This document shows positions 32,013 to 41,344 of a stretch of 64,000 nucleotides of DNA, piece after piece. The DNA is from Glaciozyma antarctica PI12 (taxonomy: Eukaryota; Basidiomycota; Microbotryomycetes; Kriegeriales; Camptobasidiaceae). Below the pieces are notes generated by a model. It did not search any database and had not been told where the DNA came from. It was given only the letters and a program-made list of their open reading frames with translations. Location of the stretch: NCBI GenBank assembly GCA_002917775.1, contig KZ627150.1, forward strand, positions 1,248,307 to 1,312,306, given 5' to 3'. The stretch's first letter is position 1; each line of letters begins with the position of its first letter. A program made the position numbers and the translations under genes.

Positions 32013-33289
32013 CATGTCTCCCCCTACTCAAGACCTTCACGCTCTTCGCACTGCAGCTCTCACCGAGGCGTTCGGCGCTCAGGCTAGCGGATTCGCTGAC
32101 TTGCTTGACGAGACCGCCAAAGTTGCTTTCGATTCTTGTGAGTAGGGCGCTGGGACGCGGTGTGGGAGAGACTTTAGGAGGGCTGTGGAGCTAGGGAGAG
32201 GCGGGGAGGAAGTTTGGAAGGACTTGGAGCGGTGGGAGAGGAGGGGGAGCTCATACGGCCTGCCTCCTCATCCCCACGTTCCACTTTTCGTGCTGGCTTT
32301 GGCGGCGCGTTGGAGGTCCTTGGGTGGGTCCAACTGGTGTGGTGGCTCTGGGAAGACACGCAGCGTTGAGTACACGAGGGTACTGGACCTGCGCGCGCAA
32401 GCCAGCCCCTCTCCACCTCTCCCCTGCTCAAACGCGTCTTCACCAACGCCAAAGTGCCACGCTAGGACGTCGCTGACCCCCCTCTCCCTCATGCAGACAA
32501 GTACAAGGTGACCGCCAACAAGCCCATCCACACCAAGCGCGCCGCTCTCGCCAAGCACGTCCCCAAGTTCTGGCTCAACGCGCTCTCAAACAACATGTCG
32601 TTCGTCCCCTTCATCGATCCCGTCGACAAGGAGGCCCTCGAGTTCCTCGAGGACGTCTGGATCGAGCACAACGAGGAAGATCCTCGTGATTTCGAGATCC
32701 GTTTCGTGCGTCTCCTTCCTCCTGCGAGCGAACGAGGAGCTAATGCGCGTTTGCTAGACCTTCTCCGCCAAGAACCCTTTCTTCAAGGATACCGTCCTGG
32801 CGAAGAAGGTCACTTCTACCCCTCCTTCGACCTCCGACGCCCCCGGTCCAGAGCCTTACGACCCCGACGCTCCTTCCTACACCTCTTCCACTCCTATCGC
32901 GTGGACGTCCCCGGATCACGATCTTACGAAGAAGGCGCCTAAGGTTAATGTGGCTGAGTTGGAGGGGTACGATGAGTTTGAGGGACATGGATCGTTCTTC
33001 AACTGGTTCGGAGCTAGTGGGGTCGACGAGAGCGGGCTCGCGGACGATCTGCTCGACTGGTGGTCGAACGCTATGGAGTGAGTCCTTCTCCTCCTTTACG
33101 CAGCGCGAGAAGAGGAGCTGATCCCGACTTCGCAGGTACGCCGCTGGAATGGTCCTCCCTGAGGATAGCGATGATGGCGAGGGAGGACTCTCGGGCGATG
33201 ATGATGAGGACGAGGACTCGGAGGATGGAGCGAAGGAGATCGACCTCGAGAGTGAGGACGAGCGACCCAAGAAGAAGTCGAAGAAGTGA
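32013..33289 (+). CDS. NAP/SET-family histone chaperone
   Basis: Starts MSPPTQDLHALRTAALTEAF. After a 359-base first intron (32138-32496) the fold continues: YKYKVTANKPIHTKRAALAK, HVPKFWLNALSNNMSFVPFI, DPVDKEALEFLEDVWIEHNE, EDPRDFEIRFTFSAKNPFFK, a Pro/Ser-rich loop, GHGSFFNWFGASGVDESG, LADDLLDWWSNAMEYAAGM. An acidic tail (SGDDDEDEDSEDGAKEID) ends RPKKKSKK with TGA at 33287-33289. The FWLNAL, PFxxFIxxxD and acidic-tail pattern is that of SET/Vps75/NAP proteins, which bind H2A-H2B or H3-H4 and shuttle to the nucleus. It is closer to SET than to long NAP1. The long first intron is the largest well-supported intron in the window. Confidence 0.88.
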
Positions 33290-33625
33290 GCGAGGCGAGG
33301 CGGAGGTGTAGCTAGGAACTATTTAGGCGTCGAGAGCCATTTATTTCGTCGTCCTCTTGGATTCAGCTGTGTAGATTACTGAGAGAGCTGTAGCGCAACA
33401 GCTGTGTGTATCGCTGAGAAGACGATGCGACCGCCCTTGGAACGCACGACGCCTTGAGCCTGAGCGAGGTTCGTCGGGTCAGTCTCCTCCCCCTCCCTCT
33501 CCCTCCCCGCCAACTCGTTCCTCAGCCCAACGTTCCCCCTCCCCTCTCTCTCTCTCCTGCAGCACTCCGCCCTCGCCGCGTTCGAGCTCAGCTGCTCAGT
33601 CCCGCTCTCTCTCCGGCCGCGCGGA

Positions 33626-34789
33626 ATGGCGTCCACTTCTCGCGCCGTGCGCTCCTCGCCGCTGCCTACGACGCCTGTGGGGGTCTTCTGGGACTACGAG
33701 GTGCGTACGCCGTTGTGCGCGCGGAGCTGGGGGAGGTGGAGGTGTGGAGGGGGTGTTATTTGAGTGCGTTTGGCGTCAAACGCGGAGCGGATGGGCAGCC
33801 TGGTTAAGGGAACGACCAGGAGAGGGGAACGCTGACCACCTTGTACGCACGCTGAACTGCCGACTGCCCACCAAGCTCTCTGGCTTCACCGCCGTCTCCC
33901 TCATCCGCGCCGTAGCGCATTCGTACGGCCATGTCCAGGCTATCAAAGCGTACATGGAAACCTCCCTCGAGCGCGGTAGCAAAGCCTCCAACATCCGTTC
34001 GGAGCTCCAGAGCTCAGGAGTCAGTATCATCGATACGCCGCATTGTGGGAGCAAGGATGGTGAGTTCGTTCGAGGTGGGAGAGTGCGGAGAGCTCATGCG
34101 CGTGGCAGTGGCGGACAAGATGATCTTGGTAGACATGCTCGTCTTCGCGCTCGATACGAAGGCGCCTGCGACGGTGGTCCTCATCAGCGGCGACAAGGAC
34201 TTCAACTGTTCGTTCCCTCCCTCCTTCTCCTCTCCGAGCCTAACGCCATACGCAGATGTTCTCAGCACCCTCCGCAACAGGCGCTACAAAGTTATTGTCA
34301 TCGCGCCCGAGAACGCGGCGACCTCGCTTAGGTCTCAGGCGGATGCGGTCCTGGATTGGAGGCACGGAGTCCTCGAGCTTCCGCGGTTGAGCACGGAGGA
34401 GAAAGCTGAGAAGCAGGTTTCTAAGAAGCGAGGAGTGGAGCGACAAGAAGCGTCCGTCCTTTCACCTCTCGGTGCGAATCGAACTGAACGACGCTCGCAG
34501 TGCGAGACCTAAACGCGCGCCTGTAGTCCTGCAACAACCCAGCGGGCGGTACAAGCCCTACTCGCTCCCGCATTGTGCTGTGCGAGTGGAGATTCCGGAG
34601 GCGGGAGGGAGGCGAGCGAAGGGCGTGGGACTGGAGGAAGTGTCGGAGAAGCACTGGAGGGAGAGCTGGGAGGAGAGCGCGAGGGCTGTGGTGAGTGCTA
34701 GGATGCAGGGGAGCTTGAAAGGGGTGGAGGAGAAGGGGAGAGGGGAGGAGAAGGGGAAGGGGAAGGGGGAGGAAGATGGAGGTGATTGA
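33626..34789 (+). CDS. NYN-domain (MARF1/LabA-like, PIN-fold) putative RNA-binding nuclease
   Basis: Starts MASTSRAVRSSPLPTTPVGV at 33626 and enters the NYN fold: VFWDYE, then NCRLPTKLSGFTAVSLIRAV, VQAIKAYMETSLERGSKASN, IRSELQSSGVSIIDTPHCGS, KDVADKMILVDMLVFALDTK (conserved Asp), PATVVLISGDKDFNYVLSTL (conserved Asp pair), RRYKVIVIAPENAATSLRSQ and ADAVLDW. A basic/acidic region follows (VVLQQPSGRYKPYSLPHCAV, then a KG/EE-rich end), stop at 34789. NYN proteins act in RNA cleavage or repression. The acidic residues expected for metal binding are visible. The intron after DYE lacks an AG exactly before the conserved NCRLP: the usable AG upstream adds ten residues. The C-terminus may continue to 35368. 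Confidence 0.75.
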
Positions 34790-35368
34790 GTTGTCGGATA
34801 CGGATGAGGAGGAGGAGATGGAGGAGGAAGGCTGAGGGGGAGGAGGGAGAGAAGGAGGGAGAGGAAGGTACTGAGGAGGGCTGCGCGTGAGTTGGCAGTT
34901 ATGGAGGGGATAGTGGAGGGAGAGGTGGAGGGGAAAGGGAAAGGGAAGGCGAGTCAGAGGAACGCGATTATCATCATCGGATCATCGGTTCTCCTTCGCC
35001 TCCGCCTGAGAACTCTAACGTAATGAAGGTGAGCTCTTCCTCGATTCTCGATTCGTCAGTCGAAAAAGAGCAGAGCTGATCGCGTTCATCTCGCCCAGGA
35101 CGACGGCCCTACCACCTTCGCACGACAACTACCCACTCTTCCTCTCCCCGATCAGCGACCTCCTTCTCCAGCCCCTTCACCTGGCGCCGACGACCGAGGA
35201 TACAGCTCGTCGATGGATACGAGCCTCACGATGGATACGTCCAAGTCGTCGACGCTCTCGCCGCACCGACAAGGGGTAGATCAGGACGGCGACGAGGAGG
35301 ATGAGGACGAGGAAGAGGAAGAGGACGTAGCACTTCTCTTCTCGCGGGAACTGGGGATGGATGGATAG
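34776..35368 (+). other. Probable continuation of the NYN protein tail (acidic, SIM-like motif), frames unclear
   Basis: Coding-like pieces on the plus strand, in differing frames. 34776-34835 gives MEVIELSDTDEEEEMEEEG, where VIELSDTDEE resembles a SUMO-interacting motif. Then come RRAARELAVMEGIVEG and a poly-Ile stretch AIIIIG. An apparent intron (donor GTGAGC after VMK, acceptor CTCGCCCAG near 35098) leads to DDGPTTFARQLPTLPLPDQR, many Ser/Asp residues and LLFSRELGMDG, stop at 35366-35368. I infer a disordered tail whose frame is confused by slips in purine-rich DNA (an ATCATCGG direct duplication is visible near 34975). It could instead be UTR sequence. Confidence 0.35.
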
Positions 35369-35618
35369 GTCCGGAGGGAGAGTGGGAGGGGAGGACGGAA
35401 GAGAAGGAGCTGGGGTCGCCGGAGGAGGAGCGAAGGAGGTTCTACAAGGAGGCCGCTGTGGCTTTACCCGCACTTGCATTGTCATTCATACTTCTATAGC
35501 AAAGCCAGGGGAACGCAGCCGGTCTCCCCGTCGCCCAGCTCCCAACCAGCTCACGCCGAAGACACTTGCGCCCTTTCGCGTTCGCCGCCCCTCTTCTTCC
35601 TCCTTTCCTCCTCCTCAA

Positions 35619-35977
35619 ATGTCAGGCCGCATCCCCGTCGCCAAAGCTATCGGCCTCATCACCTTTGTCACCGGCCTAGGGTTCGCCACCATGCATCGTC
35701 CGTCCCCTCCCTCCTCCTCGATCCTCAGCTCACCTCCTCCACAGTGACCACCCCGACTGACGAGGAGTTCTACAACTCTCTCGCGCCTGATCTCAAGCGT
35801 AAAGTGGACGAGAGCAGGGCGGCGCAGAAGGCTGCGAGGGACAAGTACGATGCGATCCGCGCGCTTAACGTGCGTCCTTCCTTTGCCCTTCCTCCGAGTG
35901 GGCGGGAGCTGATGAGGGTACAGGCGTCGGCGGAGAGTGATACGCCAGTTTGGGCAGAGTCGCTACCGAAGAAGTAG
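35619..35977 (+). CDS. CBP4: CBP4-like cytochrome bc1 assembly factor
   Basis: Small three-exon gene: MSGRIPVAKAIGLITFVTGL with one TM segment, then LTTPTDEEFYNSLAPDLKRK, VDESRAAQKAARDKYDAIRA and ASAESDTPVWAESLPKK, stop at 35975-35977. About 85 residues. A single N-terminal TM helix followed by TPTDEExxxxLxPxLKRK and a charged helix is the arrangement of fungal Cbp4, an inner-membrane factor stabilising newly made cytochrome b for complex III. The family is short and weakly conserved, so another small mitochondrial assembly protein remains possible. Both introns are canonical and in phase. Confidence 0.6.
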
Positions 35978-36690
35978 GAGCTGGGAAGGAGGTGAGTGCC
36001 GTTGCTGCTGGGATGGAGGAGCGGGAGCTGATGAGGATGCGCCGCAGATCGGGGAGCTGTGTACCATCAGTGCATTCCTTGTAACGCCTACGCCTTGGAA
36101 GTTTTCACCCGTCTCAAGTGCAGGAGCTGGCGCCTCGACAGAGGCAGCTGCTGTGGGCCTGCTCGAGGAGCTCAAGACGAGGATCTGCTCCTTTCAGCTC
36201 CCCAACGCTCGCAAGCTCGCAGGCTACGCTTCCACTGCCCTTGCTCGACGTTCGCACCAGCTTGGCCCGTCTTAGGCACCCCCGATCCTACTCAGCTACC
36301 TACAGCTCCTTCCTTGACTTCCTCCAGCCTCACCGCACCTCAGCTCACCCTTCAACACAATCTCCGCTATCCCTCCACCTCTCTACATTCTCCCTACAAA
36401 CGTATCACTCGACAGCGCTTCGCTCGCCCCCAAAGCACCCCCACTAGCTCCGAGCTGCTTCTCGGGATCGGGTCAGAACTGGGTTGGACCAGGCGCTGGC
36501 GGAGTTCAAGGAATTCGGGAGGCGGGCGAGATAGGCGTGAGGAGAACGGGAGAGGGGGGGGTCCTGGAGGTCGTTCAGAAGGGAGGTGCCGATGGGGGTG
36601 GTTCAGAGGTGACGGCGTAGGGGATACGTGAAGAGAGACTGGTGACAACGCCATATAAGGATAGCAATACAGCTGCGACATGGTCTAGAG
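35978..36690. other. Convergent intergenic region, no supported gene
   Basis: About 710 bases between the CBP4-like stop (+) and the RBR ligase stop (-). A donor-acceptor pair (about 35992-36048) right after the CBP4-like stop suggests a spliced 3' UTR. Several overlapping frames of 90-190 codons show no domain. Confidence 0.4.
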
Positions 36691-38939
36691 TCATGCGTCC
36701 TCGCCAATGATATCTGCGATCCAATCCGCCATCGCAGGTTCTTGCCCCGGTGCGAAATCGAACAACCGATTGTCTGCGACGGGGAGGTGAGTCCCTAGCC
36801 CAACAGTGAAACCGAGAAACGTACAGCAGGGGGTTCCCAGAGCCGAGAAATGTATGTACCTGCGCTCGTTCGTCACCCCGCGAGGAGAGAAGGGTGGAAG
36901 GACTCACGGTTCTGCCGGCTTCAACTTCTCCCCACATCGAAAACAGAAGTGCGTCGAACACCTCGAGCCTGTTCCTCATCAGCTCCCTCCCATCACACAG
37001 AAAAAGGACGGACGGACTCACACTGCATATGATTACACCCCGCACTCTTCTCAACCTGCACCGCACACACCGGACAAGGCGTAGCGTGCTCCTCCATCCA
37101 CTCCCTATTCACTCGCTCCTCCTCTACGACCGCTACGAGTCGACGGATATTGGCGGAGCCGTAGCGGAGTTCTAGGGCCGCTTGTTCGGAGGGAGTGCCG
37201 GTGAGGAAGCGCGAGACGATGGCGGAGGATTGGGGGAGGGAACAGGGGTTGCGGGTGCCGTGCCCTGTGAGGACGTTAGTTGTAGTGTAGGAGAGGAGAG
37301 GAGAGCGTACAGCCTCGGCGACAGAAGACGCAGTAGGAGTAGCCCTGTGCGGTGGATTAGCGACGTGAGGTTGCAGAGGAGAGAGCGACGCACGCAAGAT
37401 CCGCAGATACGTAGCTTCTCGTCGTCTGCCGCCTTCGGTACCGCAGCTTGACACGCATCGCGGGGGCAGAACGACATGGACGGATCTATGTACTGCCATC
37501 AGCTCCCTCCAATCGCCCCCCAGGAAGAGGAAACGAACTCACCACTCTCCACCCTCATCTTCTCCTTCAACCTCTCCCACCTCTCCCCCAGCTCAACCCC
37601 GACGATCCCATCCAGTTCCTCCCTCCCAACTTCGCCAATCCGAGGTCCTGCGATCCCGCTCTTCGCCATCTCCGACCGCGCCTGAACGCACGCGACCGAG
37701 GGGCAATGAACGGAGAGAACGAGGCCTTCGGTGATGAGGAGGGTGAAGTAGGAGACGAGGCATGGGAGGCAGAATCTGCGTTTTTAAGGGGGTCAGCTGC
37801 GGGTGGAGGAGGAGAGGAAGGACGTACACGTCGGAACAGAAGAGGCGAATGCACCGGAGACCTTTTTTGGCGTCGAGGCAGATTCCGCAGATGAAATTGG
37901 AGGCGTGGAAGGCGGTTGAGCGGGAGAGACGGTCGTGCGAAGCGAGGATGGGCGAGAGTGGCGCCGAGGTGCCTGAGTGGTCGTTAGGAGTTGTGCGCAC
38001 GTCTGGGTTGGAACGTAACGCACGGTGAGAGAGTACGAGAGGGAACTGGAGGTCGAGCAGCTGGATGAGCGACTCCCCTCGCAGCATCTCAACCATGAGC
38101 CAGAGGCATTCCTCGCCCGTCCACACTGCGATCCTATCAGCTCTTCCTCCAAGCAACCACGCAGACAACGTACCTCCTCTCAACCCCTTCAGAAGCTTCT
38201 CCACCCACTCAGGCCTCAACCACCCACTCTCATCCCTCAGCTCAACCTCAGGCGCCCTCCCTCCCCCGGACTACCCCCTCCCTAAGCAACAGCACCAACT
38301 CCAGCGGGCGGGAGGTACCGCAGCATCATCTTCCTCTCCTTCTTTTCCTCCCGAAGTGGCAGGGGAGACGGTAGTGGCGGAGGAGTAGGGGTCGGGAGAG
38401 GGGCGAGGAGGGGGGGAGTGTGGGGGGTTGAAGAGAGGGTGAGGACGCCGGCGGGGGGTCGGGAGGGTACAGGATGGCGTGTAGGCTTTGGTCGAGGGAC
38501 GGCGGGCGGGGTGGTAGGAAGAAGGGAGGGGGGAGGAGGAGCGATGGTCTTGCCGCCACGGCGACGGCGAGGCTTGCTGGGCGGTGGTGTAGTGGCGGAG
38601 AGTGGGGTAGCCGTAGTTGTAAGGACTTGAGTACGGCGTGCAGTATCGTGCGCCGGTGGTGGTGCGCTCGATAGTCCTCGATCCTGCTCAGCGGTAAGCT
38701 TGCTCCCGCTCGCCACTGCCGGCGCTTCCTCCTCCCAGTCCCATATCTCGACCGCCCGATCTTCGTTCCAGTCCAAGTCGACCCGGATGCGTACGTGTCG
38801 GCCGGTGGGAGTGAGAGAGGAGGAGACGATATCGGGGTAAATGGCCTGCGTCCTCGGTGGTAAGGCAAGGAGAGGATGGGGTGGGACAAAGACGTACGGA
38901 TAGGGCGAGCAGCTCTTCCTCTTGGAGCTCAGCGTTCAT
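36691..38939 (-). CDS. RWD-RBR E3 ubiquitin ligase (RNF14/ARA54 type)
   Basis: Starts MNAELQEEELLALS then AIYPDIVSSSLTPTGRHVRI (RWD opening) at 38939. The RWD domain is split by an inserted Pro/Ser/Thr-rich stretch of about 140 residues before LRYLPP and APEVELRDESGWLRPEWVEK. RING1 follows (FICGICLDAKKGLRCIRLF, then VFCLPCL), an IBR part (FCPRDACQAAVPKAADDEK, LRICGSCGYSYCVFCRRLWHG), and RING2 (TPCPVCAVQVEKSAGCNHMQ with the catalytic-type Cys next to NHM, then HFCFRCGEKL). It ends WIADIIGEDA at 36691. RBR ligases form a ubiquitin thioester on RING2; RNF14 acts on stalled ribosomes and crosslinked proteins. Between LRYLPP and APEVELR (38240-38310) at least two frame changes interrupt the RWD strand and helix. 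The rest is intact. Confidence 0.83.
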
Positions 38940-39435
38940 ACCGAAGTTGGCCTGCGTTGAAGGAGGGGAGAGGAGGAGAAAGAGGAGCCAACCCGAAGCA
39001 GAGGCGATTCGGCTTCGGTTTGTTTACTTTTGTGCGGGTTGTCTGCGCTGTTCGTCCTCTTGCCACCCATAAAGAGGAGTCTGCTAAGCACGAGTCAGTA
39101 CCCCGATAGCGCACATGCTCGAGGGTACAGCCGTCGAGGAGGGCTCTCTCGAGGCTCCGACTAAAGTCCAGGCAGGTCGTCGACTCTCTCGCAGCAGCAG
39201 GATAGTGTGGAAGCAACCACCAGCCCTGACTTCGGCCAAAGCAGTGAGGAGTAGACGGAGAAGCTGATTCGAAAGTCACAATTCCCTCCACGCAAACAAA
39301 GCGAAGGGTGCGCAAATGTCGTTGGCCTCGTTCAATGCCTCTCGTCACAATCTGCACCGACGATGAAAGAGTCAGGTCAGGAACAAAGCCCTCCGCAAGC
39401 TGCAGCGAGACTCGCCTCAAGCCACAAAGTCCGAA
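38940..39435. other. RBR ligase upstream region
   Basis: About 495 bases between the RBR start and the stop of copper transporter B, both on the minus strand. No supported exon or element. Confidence 0.4.
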
Positions 39436-40321
39436 TCAGCAGCAGCACTCTCCCCGACTCGCTGGGGTATCGCCGCCAGCGTTGATCGTATCCCTCTGCT
39501 CAGGAGAAGCACATCAGCTACCGCGATGAGAAGCTTAAAGGGAGAACGTACCGCCGTAATCAGGTATCCAACGAAAGCGCCAGCCTGAGGAGGGAGAAGT
39601 CAGCGACCGAGTCGGAGAAGCGGTGGGAGGAGAACGCACGAAGATTGCGAGAATGATAGCACCGTTGTAGTACCTGCAATCGACAGGTTTTAGCTAGCAC
39701 GCAGAGACGCAGAGAGGAGAGCAGACAAACATGGCGAGCAGCATGAGCATATCTGCGAAAAAAGCGTCAGCGCGCTCCCCACCGACTTCAGCTACAAACC
39801 TACAAGAAGTCCCGAACTGCACACCGTAGAAGACGCTCCTGATCAAGTGCTGGGTAAAGGTCGTCCTGCTCTCACCATCAGCGAGGACGACTCGGAAGAA
39901 GCAGGAACAGCCGCACCTGAACGGCCTAACCACCTCGTCCTTCCCCACGCGCGCTCGCCGCAGCCGTCTCGGAGAGGTAGTAGGACTTCTTGATACTCGC
40001 ATCGTACTCCCTGCTCAAGCGGCGGAATGCCTCGAGCGCGACGACGATAAGGAACACCTGCGAGAAGGGTCTTCTTAGCGCAGGGCAGAAAAAGTTTGAG
40101 AGGCCGTACGCCGATGACGGTGCCGACGAAGCCTCCGATAGAGCGGATGTGCCATTGCTTGGAGATGAAACAGGCGTCGATGGTGGTCCAGTTCCACATC
40201 TGGAGGAGAGGAGTCAGAGTCTTGACGACGAGGACCCTTTGAGAAGGTCGTGACTGACCATAGATATCTTGCAGGCGTGCTCAGTGGCGCTGGAAGCGGA
40301 GGAGTGCGAGCTGTGGTCCAT
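39436..40321 (-). CDS. Ctr-family copper transporter, paralogue B
   Basis: Starts MDHSSHSSASSATEHACKIS, then MMWNWTTIDACFISKQWHIR, TM1 (GTVIGVFLIVVALEAFRRLSREYDASI), a variable loop, RSVFYGVQFG and YMLMLLAMYY (TM2, MxxxM as MLLAM), NGAIILAIF and AGAFVGYLITA (TM3). The tail is RDTINAGGDTPASRGECCC, stop at 39436. It is clearly paralogous to the gene at 20537, with the same N-terminal block and similar intron positions, but it ends in three cysteines. C-terminal Cys/His clusters in Ctr proteins can bind copper at the cytosolic exit, so the CCC end may be functional. A one-base frame change would give a different, longer tail, so the end is less sure than the core. Confidence 0.9.
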
Positions 40322-41344
40322 CTTGCTGAGTTCGAGAGCTTGAAGTTCGAAGGTCGAGCGTGGTGTTGAAGAACAAGAGGCGTTGGCGGCTACGGGGGGT
40401 TCGAAGCGCCGCCAAGCGGCTCGGGAAGATGCGGGTAACCAAGGTACGTTCTTTTTGAGGACGTCTGGTCGGTCGTAGCGAGGTTAGCAGGGGCGAGTGG
40501 GTCAGAGGGAGGGGTCCGCAGGGAGTGGTCGAGGGTATAGAGCTGCCGTCGCTGTGCCGCCAGGGGAGAGGAAACAGCGAGAGGAGATAGTTGAGGTGGG
40601 ATCGCTGGAATGGCGCTGAGGTGGAAGCAGCGTTGAGAGAGCTCAGCAGAATCAACAAACCGCACAAAAGTCCAGTCGGGCGTTCGAGAGGACTGAGGCA
40701 GCGAGGAGGAAGGAGAGCTCGATAAGGTGCGTGTATGCAGTCTTGGTACCCGCCGTGGGCGTCCTTTGTGATCGAGAGGGCGGGAGGAGGGCGTCCAGGA
40801 GTCGAGAAAGGTCGAAGGAGAAGTCGCGGAAAGGCAGGCGGCGCCTCGACGAGGACAGCACGAGCGGTCGCACAAATCGCGCATCCTCTGGCCGGACTCC
40901 TTACGATCCTTGTGGAAGAGGCTCGGGTGCAACGGAGTCGTGAGAGGGCAGGGGGGAGAGGACGACGAGGGCAGAAGCGGAACTTCCACCCCGCGCGCAA
41001 ATCTCGCCGAGTCGGAACCTCGGGAGCGCTCTCGTCGATGAGCTCTTTCTGCGTACGAAGCTCTCGCCACTCTCAGGGGGCTTAGAGCTGGGAAACAGCT
41101 TCTATGAGCGTAGGTTCCACCTCAGCGAAATCCTGGCTCGATCCGTCCACTCAATCGCCAGATTCGCTACGCCTTCGCCAGCAGCTCCTTCCGGCGCACC
41201 TCTCTCGCTTTCGCACCTGCGACGACGCGTTTTGAGTAGCTGGCACCGCGGCTTCTTCACCGTCGCACGTACACACGAGATCCGACGAACAAAAACTGCT
41301 GTTGCGTGTGTACTGAATTCCGATTCTCAAGCTCGCTCCGCCGC
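40322..41344. promoter_or_regulatory. Upstream region of copper transporter B
   Basis: About 1.02 kb between the transporter start and the anoctamin stop. Two long minus-strand frames (up to 239 codons) cross it but contain no domain and lack introns; I treat them as leader or chance. No recognisable copper-responsive site was found by eye. Confidence 0.4.

Noticed and set aside
36059-36631. Plus-strand frame of 190 codons after the CBP4-like gene
   Set aside because: No domain, several equally long overlapping frames, and it lies in a convergent 3' region with a likely UTR intron.
38240-38312. A 72-base intron (GTACCT...CTGAG) that would remove the RWD frame breaks
   Set aside because: It would delete YLPPLELVLLL, a conserved RWD strand, and has no convincing branch point. 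Kept only as an alternative to be tested with RNA.
40281-41070. Two long minus-strand frames (239 and 226 codons) upstream of copper transporter B
   Set aside because: They overlap each other in different frames, lack introns and domains, and partly cover the transporter first exon. GC-rich DNA gives many such chance frames.
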